Assembly (NCBI RefSeq): GCF_003985155.1
Contig: NZ_ML133689.1
Coordinates: 248,001 to 312,000, forward strand
DNA: 64,000 bases
Origin: Rhizobium vallis
Lineage (GTDB): Bacteria; Pseudomonadota; Alphaproteobacteria; Rhizobiales; Rhizobiaceae
Direction: 5' to 3'
The notes under the pieces were generated by a model. The model saw only the letters and a program-made list of their open reading frames with translations. It was not told the DNA's origin and ran no database searches. This document shows positions 9,222 through 16,476 of this stretch, piece after piece. Numbering within the stretch: the first letter of the stretch is position 1; the number at the start of each line of letters is the position of its first letter. The position numbers and the translations under genes were made by a program.

Positions 9222-9731
9222 ATGCCAGAAAACGCCCCCAAGACAAGAGAAGAATTGTTCGCCTTCCTCGATGGGCTCGGCATCGCTCACAAGACGGTCG
9301 ATCATGCGCCTGTTTTCACCGTGGCGGAATCGGTTGCGCTGCGTGACGAGATCCCCGGCGGCCACACCAAGAACCTCTTCATCAAGGACAAGAAGGACCG
9401 GTATTTCCTGCTGACTGTGGAGGAGAATGCCGAGGTCGACCTCAAGCAGGTGCATAATTTGATCGGCGGGTCCGGCCGGGTCTCTTTCGGCAGGGCGGAG
9501 AAGCTGATGGAATATCTCGGCGTCGTTCCCGGCGCCGTTACCGCATTCGGCGCGATCAACGATACCGCCGGGAATGTCACCTTCGTGCTCGACGCCGATC
9601 TGATGCGCGAGGAGATCGTCAACTGCCATCCGCTCTCCAACGATGCGACGACGTCGATTGCGAGCGGCGACCTCGTCCGTTTCATGGAAGCGACGGGACA
9701 TAAGCCGCTTGTCTTGAAAGTGACGTCCTGA
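9222..9731 (+). CDS. Prolyl-tRNA editing protein (YbaK/ProXp type)
   Basis: The 169-residue protein is a free-standing YbaK/EbsC-family deacylase, most like the PrdX/ProXp-ala group that removes alanine mischarged on tRNA-Pro. Family features are the N-terminal HAPVFTVAES, GGHTKNLFIKDKK, FLLTVEENAEVDLK with its conserved lysine, and the C-terminal HPLSNDATTSI. Two starts are possible: ATG 9210 or ATG 9222 (MPENAPKTREEL). Neither has a strong ribosome binding site; I prefer the shorter because it matches the usual family N-terminus. It is monocistronic, followed by an intergenic repeat. Confidence 0.88.
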   Translation: MPENAPKTREELFAFLDGLGIAHKTVDHAPVFTVAESVALRDEIPGGHTKNLFIKDKKDRYFLLTVEENAEVDLKQVHNLIGGSGRVSFGRAEKLMEYLGVVPGAVTAFGAINDTAGNVTFVLDADLMREEIVNCHPLSNDATTSIASGDLVRFMEATGHKPLVLKVTS

Positions 9732-9732
9732 C

Positions 9733-9854
9733 ATACGATTTTAGCGCTAAAAGCGCGTTGCGAACTTTTAGATTCGCTTGCCGCGCTTTAGCCTTTGGTT
9801 TTGCGCATGTCTTTTCGCAAAACCGCTACGCAGTTTTGCGGGACATGCTTTAGC
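9733..9854. repeat. Rhizobial intergenic repeat, AAAGCGCG/GCTTTAG type
   Basis: The region is made of short inverted and degenerate blocks: TTTAGCGCTAAAAGCGCG, GCGCTTTAGCC, GCATGTC paired with GACATGC, and the cluster CAAAACCGCTACGCAGTTTTGCG. Related blocks recur in this window near 10920-11046, 45740-45775 and 53727-53777. This points to a dispersed intergenic family that forms hairpins. It lies between the ProXp gene and the thioredoxin gene and has no coding potential. Confidence 0.6.
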
Positions 9855-9891
9855 AAAGACGCCGGCAGGATCGGCGCGGCGGGAGATACCT

Positions 9892-10866
9892 ATGAGTGGC
9901 AGCGACAACCCCTATAACGGTTCGTTCGGAAATCAAATGACGGCGACGACAAGCTTTGGCGCAGCACCGGAACCCGCGGTTGCGGCCGGCAGCTACATCA
10001 AGGACACGACGACCGCGAATTTCGGCAAGGACGTCATCGAGGATTCGCGCAACCAGCCGGTGCTGGTCGATTTCTGGGCGCCCTGGTGCGGTCCGTGCAA
10101 GCAGCTGACGCCGGTCCTGGAAAAGGTGGTCAACGAAGCCAATGGCCGGGTCAGGCTGGTCAAGATGAACATCGACGATCATCCCTCGATCGCCGGCCAG
10201 CTCGGCATCCAGTCGATCCCCGCCGTCATTGCCTTCGTCAACGGCCGCCCGGCCGACGGCTTCATGGGCGCGGTGCCGGAAAGCCAGGTCCGCCAGTTCA
10301 TCGACCGCATTGCCGGTCCGGCCGGCGCCGATGAGGCCGCCGAGATCGAAGCTGTGCTCACGGAAGCGGCGGAGCTGCTTGCCGCCGGCAACATCAACGA
10401 GGCTGCCCAGCTTTACGCCGCCGTGATGCAGGCCGCTCCTGACAACGCCAAGGCGCTTGCCGGAATGGCCGAATGCATGATCGCCGCAAACCAGCATCAG
10501 CGGGCGCGCGAAACCCTGACCGATCTGCCTGAAGAGGTGGCCAAGGACGCCGGCATTCAGGCGGTGCTGAAGAAGCTCGACCAGATCGAAGAGGCCCGCA
10601 AGCTCGGTGATCCCGTTGCGCTCGAAGGTGAGCTGGCGGCAAATCCCGACAATCACGAGGCGCGACTGAAGCTCGCCAAAATCCTCAATGTCGAAGGCCG
10701 GCGCGACGAAGCGGCCGAACATCTGCTGCAGATCATGCGCAAGGACCGTACCTTTGACGATGACGGCGCCCGCCGCCAGCTGCTGCAGTTCTTCGAGGTC
10801 TGGGGCTTCAAGGATCCGGCAACCGTTGCCGCCCGCCGCAAACTTTCGGCAATGCTGTTCTCATAA
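9892..10866 (+). CDS. Thioredoxin-TPR protein (YbbN/CnoX-like co-chaperone)
   Basis: The 324-residue protein has a thioredoxin domain (about 35-150) with the intact active site WAPWCGPCKQLTP, followed by a helical tetratricopeptide-like region (about 155-324) containing AELLAAGNINEAAQLYAAV and further helical pairs. This is the layout of YbbN/CnoX holdases, which bind unfolded proteins and pass them to GroEL. E. coli YbbN has SXXC in place of CXXC, whereas this protein keeps both cysteines and may retain redox activity. ATG 9892 has GGGAG 7 bases upstream. A longer frame begins at 9778 inside the repeat and is rejected. Confidence 0.92.
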   Translation: MSGSDNPYNGSFGNQMTATTSFGAAPEPAVAAGSYIKDTTTANFGKDVIEDSRNQPVLVDFWAPWCGPCKQLTPVLEKVVNEANGRVRLVKMNIDDHPSIAGQLGIQSIPAVIAFVNGRPADGFMGAVPESQVRQFIDRIAGPAGADEAAEIEAVLTEAAELLAAGNINEAAQLYAAVMQAAPDNAKALAGMAECMIAANQHQRARETLTDLPEEVAKDAGIQAVLKKLDQIEEARKLGDPVALEGELAANPDNHEARLKLAKILNVEGRRDEAAEHLLQIMRKDRTFDDDGARRQLLQFFEVWGFKDPATVAARRKLSAMLFS

Positions 10867-10914
10867 GGCATGGCGCGCAAAAGGGTGCAGCGGGTTTGCG
10901 TCTACGACACGCGT

Positions 10915-11046
10915 AAAACAGAGGCCTAAAGCGCGAGAACCGAATCTGAGGGGTCGCGACGCGCTTTAGCGGTTACGCGTCTGAGCCAACGTGATCTATC
11001 GCCTTGAAGCCACGCATAATCTTTTCGAAAATCGATTCCGATTTTC
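10915..11046. repeat. Intergenic repeat with perfect GAAAATCG hairpin
   Basis: The stretch contains AAAGCGCGAGAACCGAATC, GCGCTTTAGCGG and, at 11027-11046, a perfect hairpin GAAAATCG-ATTC-CGATTTTC. The same hairpin with one mismatch occurs at 45749-45768 (GAAAATCGG-AA-CCGACTTTC). It is part of the dispersed family seen at 9733-9854. No gene is seen. Confidence 0.6.
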
Positions 11047-11148
11047 ATTCTGCGCTAAGTTTCGAGTGTCTGCCCTTGCGTTTTCGGACGGGGGCACCAC
11101 ATTCTCGTCAGAACGGGCATGCCCGTTACAAGAATGCGGGACGGTTTC

Positions 11149-11820
11149 ATGCAAGTCGGGAATGCCAGATACCTGAAGCCGGGCGATCTGCCTGATGCGA
11201 TCGCCGTCTTCCCCTTGACCGGTGCTCTTCTCCTACCGGCCGGGCAGCTTCCTCTCAACATCTTCGAGCCGCGTTATCTCGCGATGCTTGATGCGGCGCT
11301 CGCCGGAAACCGGCTGATCGGCATGGTGCAGCCGGCGCTCGGCGAACATGAGGACAAGAGCGGCGAGCACCATCTCGCCGCTGTCGGCTGCCTCGGCCGC
11401 ATCACATCCTTCGCCGAGACAGGCGACGGGCGCTATATCGTGTCGCTGACCGGTGTCTGCCGCTTCCGGCTGCTCGAGGAGAAGGCGACCGGCTATCCCT
11501 TCCGCACTTTCCGCATCGCCCCCTTCATCGCCGACCTCTCGGCCGAAAATGAGGAGGAGGCCGTCGATCGCGCGGCACTTCTGACTGCCTTCAAGGCCTA
11601 TCTCGATGCCAACAAGCTGGAGGCCGACTGGGAGAGCGTCGAGCGGGCAAGCAATCTGACGCTCGTCAATTCGCTCGCCATGATGTCGCCGTTCGGGCCG
11701 GCCGAAAAGCAGGCGCTGCTCGAGGCGCCAGACCTGAAGACGCGGGCCGAGACGCTGATCGCCATTACCGAGATCGTGCTGGCGCGCGTCTTCGGTGACT
11801 CGGACACGGTTCTGCAGTAG
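11149..11820 (+). CDS. Lon N-terminal (LON substrate-binding) domain protein
   Basis: The 223-residue protein is a stand-alone Lon substrate-binding domain, without the AAA or protease parts of Lon. Landmarks are IAVFPLTGALLLPAGQLPLNIFEPRY at the N-terminus (split here: the FPL..LPLNIFEPRY core) and a conserved LLPxxxKQALLE-like C-terminal helix region (GPAEKQALLEAPD). Its biochemical role is unknown. ATG 11149 (MQVGNARYLKPGD) is preferred to ATG 11119 because it has GGGACGG upstream and the usual family opening. The Trm112-family gene follows after 9 bases, so the two are probably co-transcribed. Confidence 0.9.
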   Translation: MQVGNARYLKPGDLPDAIAVFPLTGALLLPAGQLPLNIFEPRYLAMLDAALAGNRLIGMVQPALGEHEDKSGEHHLAAVGCLGRITSFAETGDGRYIVSLTGVCRFRLLEEKATGYPFRTFRIAPFIADLSAENEEEAVDRAALLTAFKAYLDANKLEADWESVERASNLTLVNSLAMMSPFGPAEKQALLEAPDLKTRAETLIAITEIVLARVFGDSDTVLQ

Positions 11821-11829
11821 ACTTCGGCC

Positions 11830-12018
11830 ATGGACGAAAAACTCAGCCGCGTCGATCCGAAACTGCTCGAACTGCTGGTCTGCCCGCTCTCCAAGGGGCG
11901 GCTTTCCTATGATCGCGAGCACAACGAACTCGTTTCGGAAAAGGCGCAGCTTGCCTATCCGATCCGCGACGGCATTCCGATCATGCTGGTGTCCGAGGCC
12001 CGGCGCCTCGACGAATAG
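11830..12018 (+). CDS. Trm112/UPF0434 family small protein
   Basis: The 62-residue protein has the Trm112-like pattern [12 protein letters not shown] near the N-terminus and [12 protein letters not shown] near the C-terminus. Eukaryotic Trm112 is an activator of methyltransferases; bacterial members are little studied. The single visible CP motif means the zinc site is probably incomplete, as in many proteobacterial members. It starts 9 bases after the LON-domain gene, so translation is likely coupled. Confidence 0.9.
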   Translation: MDEKLSRVDPKLLELLVCPLSKGRLSYDREHNELVSEKAQLAYPIRDGIPIMLVSEARRLDE

Positions 12019-12036
12019 CGCCTCTAGAAATCGCTG

Positions 12037-13251
12037 CTAAATCGTCTCCCCGGCCAGCAGGCGGGGATTGTCCTTTGCCGTCGTTCCAGAGGCCTGGCCG
12101 ATGAAGAAGGATTTGAGGCGCGGCAGACGGTCGACAAGGCCGAGGCCGACGTCGCGGGCGATGCGGATCGGCGTCGCGTCGTTGGAGAAGAGCCGGTTCA
12201 GCACGTCTGTTGTCACACCCATGCGGAAAGTGTCGAACCGCCGCCAGGTCTGATAGCGCTCGAGGATGTTGATCGAGCCGATATCGAGGCCGAGGCGATC
12301 GGCCTCCACGACGGTTTCGGCAAGGGCCGCCACATCCTTGAAGCCGAGATTGAGACCCTGCCCCGAAATCGGGTGAATACCGTGGGCGGCGTCGCCGGCC
12401 AGCGCGAAACGCGGCGCGACGAAGGAGCGGGCGAGCGTCAGGCCGAGCGGGAAGGCCCGCTTGTCGCCGATGACCTTCAGCGCCCCCAGCTTGTGGCCGA
12501 AGCGGCGTTCGAGCTCCTCTTCGAAAATCAGATCGTCGGCCGCGACCAGCCGGTCGGCGTCATGCGTCAGCTCCGTCCAGACGAGCGAGGAGCGGTTGTT
12601 CTTGAGCGGCAGGATGGCGAAGGGGCCGGCCGGTAGGAAATGTTCCTCGGCGCAGCCCTCGTGCGGCCGCTCGTGTTCGACGGTCGCGACGATGCCGGAT
12701 TGGCCGTAATCCCAGGTGACGGTTTTGATGCCGGCGAGATCGCGCAGCTTGGAGCGCACGCCGTCGCAGGCGACCAGCAACCGGGCCTCCAGCGCGCTGC
12801 CGTCCGAAAGCGTGACCGTGACATGGCTGTCCTCAGTCTTCAGTTCCGTGGCACTCAAGCCGTGGCGGATGTCGATGCCGAGCCGCTCGCAGAGGCCGCG
12901 CAGTGCCGCGACCATGGCGACGTTCGGGATCATGTGGGCGAAGGGCCGGCCTTCCGCCACTTCGCCGTCGAAGGTGAGAAAGACCGGGCGCACCGGATCG
13001 GAGGTTCGGGAGTCCGTTACGATCATCTTGGCGATCGGCTGGGCTTCGGGTTCGATCTCGTCCCAGATGCCGAAGACCTCGAGCATCTTCGCAGCCGCCG
13101 CGATGATGGCGGAGGCGCGCGTATCGCCTTTCCAGACATGCTCGGGGGCTGCCTCGACGACCGCGACATCAAGGTGCGGTGCCGCCTGCTTGACCGCGAC
13201 AGCAGCGGAAAGGCCGACATAACCTCCGCCCACAACCAGCATGTCCAGCAT
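12037..13251 (-). CDS. UbiH/UbiF/Coq6-family FAD monooxygenase
   Basis: The 404-residue flavoprotein probably hydroxylates a ubiquinone precursor ring. It has the FAD-binding LVVGGGYVGLSAAVAVKQ at residues 4-21, the middle DG motif in LVACDGVRSKLRDLA, and the C-terminal ALAGDAAHGIHPISGQGLN characteristic of the UbiH family. Which ring position it attacks cannot be told from sequence alone. ATG 13249-13251 follows GGGAG at 8 bases. It is divergent from the tesB-type gene, with a 16-bp palindrome between them. Confidence 0.88.
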   Translation of the reverse strand: MLDMLVVGGGYVGLSAAVAVKQAAPHLDVAVVEAAPEHVWKGDTRASAIIAAAAKMLEVFGIWDEIEPEAQPIAKMIVTDSRTSDPVRPVFLTFDGEVAEGRPFAHMIPNVAMVAALRGLCERLGIDIRHGLSATELKTEDSHVTVTLSDGSALEARLLVACDGVRSKLRDLAGIKTVTWDYGQSGIVATVEHERPHEGCAEEHFLPAGPFAILPLKNNRSSLVWTELTHDADRLVAADDLIFEEELERRFGHKLGALKVIGDKRAFPLGLTLARSFVAPRFALAGDAAHGIHPISGQGLNLGFKDVAALAETVVEADRLGLDIGSINILERYQTWRRFDTFRMGVTTDVLNRLFSNDATPIRIARDVGLGLVDRLPRLKSFFIGQASGTTAKDNPRLLAGETI

Positions 13252-13282
13252 CGCGCCGCTCCCGTACCTTGTACCTCAGATG

Positions 13283-13298
13283 TGATCTATATAGATCA
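13283..13298. promoter_or_regulatory. Perfect 16-bp palindrome between divergent ubiH-like and tesB genes
   Basis: TGATCTATATAGATCA is an exact palindrome located 32 bases from the UbiH-family start and 38 bases from the thioesterase start. It could be an operator for either or both genes, or carry a -10 element. It does not match the FNR, CRP or Irr patterns I know. Confidence 0.45.
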
Positions 13299-13335
13299 TC
13301 GCAATCTCACTTCCTACCACTGGGAGACGTACAAA

Positions 13336-14220
13336 ATGACGCGCGAGACATCAGGATCTTCGGCGATGGAGACGCTGCTTTCGACGCTCGACCTGGAGCC
13401 GATCGAGGTCGACATCTTCCGTGGCCGCAGCCCGCAGGCCGGCTGGCAGCGGGTCTTCGGCGGTCAGGTGATCGGCCAGGCGCTGATGGCGGCGCAGCGC
13501 ACCATCGAGGGCGAGCGTTTCGTGCATTCGCTGCATGCCTATTTCATGCGCCCCGGCGATCCTTCCGTGCCGATCATCTACCAGGCGGAGCGTATCCGCG
13601 ACGGATCAAGCTTCAACACCCGGCGGGTGGTTGCGATCCAGCACGGCAAGGCGATTTTCGCGCTGTCGGCTTCCTTCCAGGGGGAGGAGCCCGGTTTCGA
13701 CCACCAGATCGCCATGCCCGAGGTGGCGGCGCCGGAGACGCTGCTCGGCGAGCAGCAGATCAAGGAGCAATATCTCGCGCATGCGCCCGAAGCGGTCCGG
13801 AAATACTGGCAGCGCGAGCGGCCGATCGAGATCCGGCCGGTTTCGCTGACGCATTATTTTTCCGACAAGAAGCTCGATCCCAGGCAGGACGTCTGGGTGC
13901 GCGCCACCGGCCCGGTTCCCGACGACCGGCTCTACCAGGCGGCCGTGCTTGCCTATCTCTCCGACATGACGCTGCTCGACACCGCGCTTTATGCCCATGG
14001 CACCTCCATCTTCGACCAGAGCCTGCAGGTGGCGAGCCTCGATCACTCCATGTGGTTTCACAGGCCCTGCAAGCTCGATGACTGGCTGCTCTATACGCAG
14101 GACAGCCCATCGGCTTCGGGCGCCCGTGGGTTGACCCGGGGCAGCCTGTTTACGCGCTCGGGCGAGCTGGTCGCCTCCGTCGCGCAGGAGGGTCTGATTC
14201 GGAAAAAGGCAAATGAATAA
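13336..14220 (+). CDS. tesB: Acyl-CoA thioesterase II
   Basis: The 294-residue protein is the double-hotdog thioesterase TesB, which hydrolyses medium and long acyl-CoA to free acid and CoA. Typical blocks are VFGGQVIGQALMAA, HSLHAYFMRPGD, SFNTRRVVAIQHGKAIF and, in the second domain, AYLSDMTLLDTAL and SLDHSMWFHRP, which carries the catalytic Asp/Thr/Gln region. ATG 13336 (MTRETSGS) follows GGGAG at 9 bases; the frame is open far upstream but only in the shadow of the antisense gene. It has its own promoter region and is not coupled to glnK downstream. Confidence 0.94.
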   Translation: MTRETSGSSAMETLLSTLDLEPIEVDIFRGRSPQAGWQRVFGGQVIGQALMAAQRTIEGERFVHSLHAYFMRPGDPSVPIIYQAERIRDGSSFNTRRVVAIQHGKAIFALSASFQGEEPGFDHQIAMPEVAAPETLLGEQQIKEQYLAHAPEAVRKYWQRERPIEIRPVSLTHYFSDKKLDPRQDVWVRATGPVPDDRLYQAAVLAYLSDMTLLDTALYAHGTSIFDQSLQVASLDHSMWFHRPCKLDDWLLYTQDSPSASGARGLTRGSLFTRSGELVASVAQEGLIRKKANE

Positions 14221-14243
14221 ATAATGTGCATCTTGGTAAATTT

Positions 14244-14260
14244 GCGCATTATTTGTGCGC
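14244..14260 (+). promoter_or_regulatory. NtrC-like enhancer dyad upstream of glnK
   Basis: GCGCA-N7-TGCGC is an exact inverted repeat with the 5-7-5 geometry of NtrC sites (GCACC-N7-GGTGC). It lies about 95 bases upstream of the sigma-54 promoter, a normal enhancer distance. The bases differ from consensus at inner positions, so this is a probable rather than certain site. Confidence 0.5.
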
Positions 14261-14343
14261 TTATTGGCCGGTCATTTGCCTCATTATTGGCGCTCTCAAT
14301 TATAGTATTTATTTTTCAATAACTTACGCACTGGCTTCGAATC

Positions 14344-14359
14344 TGGCACGCCCTTTGAA
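14344..14359 (+). promoter_or_regulatory. Sigma-54 promoter of glnK-amtB
   Basis: TGGCACG-N4-TTGAA matches the -24/-12 consensus TGGCACG-N4-TTGCW with a perfect -24 half and one change (GA for GC) in the -12 half. It is 85 bases upstream of the glnK start. Nitrogen-limitation control through NtrC and RpoN is established for glnK-amtB in related bacteria. Confidence 0.75.
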
Positions 14360-14425
14360 TGTACATCCGCGGTCGCTGTTCAGGAACGTCAGCGGCAAGG
14401 AGAGTCGGCTCCGCGCCGAGGATAA

Positions 14426-14782
<357 letters not shown>

Positions 14783-14810
14783 AGAGCGGCAGATCAAGGA
14801 GCTTTATTCC

Positions 14811-16235
14811 ATGTCAATTTCGAAGTTTTCCTCTACCTTTGCGCTGGCTTGCGCAGCAACGGCTGCGCTTCTGGCGCCCGCCGTCGCTTTCGCGCAGGAG
14901 ACCGCGCCAGCTGCTGCCGCCGCTGCTCCCGCCTTCACCATGGACAAGGGTGACAATACCTGGATGCTCATCTCCTCGGCGCTCGTCCTGCTGATGACGA
15001 TTCCGGGCCTCGCGCTTTTCTACGGCGGTCTCGTTCGCGCCAAGAACATGCTCTCCGTGCTGATGCAGGTCTTCATGATCACCGCCGTCGTGGCGCTGAT
15101 CTGGGTGACCTACGGCTATTCGCTGGCCTTCACCGACGGCGGCTCGCTGAATAGCTTCGTCGGCGGCTTCTCCAAGGCGTTCCTTGCCGGCGTCAATACC
15201 TCGTCGCTCGCCGAAACCTTCTCGAAGGGCGTCGCCATTCCCGAATACACCTTCATCGTGTTCCAGATGACGTTCGCCTGCATCACGCCTGGCCTCATCG
15301 TCGGCGCATTCGCTGAGCGTGTTAAGTTCTCGGCCGTTATGCTCTTCGTCGTGCTCTGGGTCACGTTCATCTACTTCCCGATGGCACACATGGTCTGGTT
15401 CTGGGGTGGCCCGAGCTCCTACACCTCGCCGGCCGGCCTGATCTTCTCCTACGGCGCAATCGACTTCGCCGGCGGCACGGTCGTTCACATCAATGCCGGT
15501 ATCGCAGGCCTCGTTGGCGCCATCATGCTCGGCAAGCGCACGGGCTATAAGAAGGAAATCATGGCTCCGCACTCGATGACGCTCACCATGGTTGGCGCAT
15601 CGCTGCTCTGGGTCGGCTGGTTCGGCTTCAATGCCGGCTCCAATCTCGAAGCCAATTCTTACGCCTCGCTTGCCTTTATCAACACCTTCGTTGCGACGGC
15701 CGCTGCCGCCGTATCCTGGTGCATCGTTGAAAGCCTCGCCCGCGGCAAGGCTTCCATGCTCGGCGGCGCTTCCGGCGCTGTTGCCGGTCTCGTTGCCATC
15801 ACCCCGGCAGCAGGTTTCGCAGGACCGATGGGCTCGATCGTTCTCGGCCTCATCGTCTCGCCGGTCTGCTACTTCTTCGTCGACGTCGTGAAGAACAAGT
15901 TCAACTACGACGACAGCCTCGACGTCTTCGGCGTGCATTGCGTCGGCGGCATCCTCGGTGCTCTCGGCACCGGTATCCTCGTCAACCCGGCCCTCGGCGG
16001 CGCCGGCATCGTCGATTACTCGACGGCCGATTTCGCTGCCTCCTATGCCGGTACGGCAACCCAGGTCCTAGCCCAGGCCAAGGGCGTGCTGACGACGCTC
16101 CTGTGGTCGGGTATCGGTTCGGCGATCCTCTACAAGATCGTCGACGTCGTCATCGGCCTGCGCGTGAGCGTCGAAGCCGAGCGCGAAGGTCTCGACCTCT
16201 CGACCCACGGCGAAGCCGCTTACCACTCTTCCTGA
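14811..16235 (+). CDS. amtB: Ammonium transporter AmtB
   Basis: The 474-residue membrane protein has a signal peptide (about 1-30, ending VAFAQE) followed by eleven predicted spans. Family marks are TPGLALFYGGLVRAKN, WVTFIYFPMAHMVWFWGG, FAGGTVVHINAGIAGL with one pore histidine, and FGVHCVGGILGALGTGI with the second. It conducts ammonium/ammonia across the inner membrane and is gated by GlnK. ATG 14811 has AAGGAG at 9 bases. A strong terminator follows at 16313. Confidence 0.97.
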   Translation: MSISKFSSTFALACAATAALLAPAVAFAQETAPAAAAAAPAFTMDKGDNTWMLISSALVLLMTIPGLALFYGGLVRAKNMLSVLMQVFMITAVVALIWVTYGYSLAFTDGGSLNSFVGGFSKAFLAGVNTSSLAETFSKGVAIPEYTFIVFQMTFACITPGLIVGAFAERVKFSAVMLFVVLWVTFIYFPMAHMVWFWGGPSSYTSPAGLIFSYGAIDFAGGTVVHINAGIAGLVGAIMLGKRTGYKKEIMAPHSMTLTMVGASLLWVGWFGFNAGSNLEANSYASLAFINTFVATAAAAVSWCIVESLARGKASMLGGASGAVAGLVAITPAAGFAGPMGSIVLGLIVSPVCYFFVDVVKNKFNYDDSLDVFGVHCVGGILGALGTGILVNPALGGAGIVDYSTADFAASYAGTATQVLAQAKGVLTTLLWSGIGSAILYKIVDVVIGLRVSVEAEREGLDLSTHGEAAYHSS

Positions 16236-16246
16236 TCACAGGGTTT

Positions 16247-16271
16247 GCGGCGCCCGGCAGAAGGGCGCCGC
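16247..16271 (+). terminator. Perfect 9-bp hairpin after amtB, no T-run
   Basis: GCGGCGCCC-ggcagaa-GGGCGCCGC is an exact hairpin 12 bases after the amtB stop codon. It has no following T-run and may protect the transcript end or act together with the terminator 40 bases further on. Confidence 0.45.
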
Positions 16272-16312
16272 TCCACGGCCCGTCGCGGCCTATTTAACCG
16301 TAAGCCGCATTT

Positions 16313-16344
16313 GGCCCGGACCTTTCAAAGGTTCGGGCCTTTTT
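16313..16344 (+). terminator. Rho-independent terminator of glnK-amtB
   Basis: GGCCCGGACC, a short loop, GGTTCGGGCC and then TTTTT form a GC-rich stem with one G-T pair and a T-run. It lies about 80 bases after the amtB stop codon. Confidence 0.85.
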
Positions 16345-16476
16345 CATTTGGAATACGTATCCCGGCACGCATGGTTAACATCGCTTTAACCCCGCTCTGG
16401 TTAGGTGGAGCGGACGCATTTCGGCATGGCGAGGCTTTGGTGATTCGCCTGCCCAGGCATTGGACGGGTTAGACAC

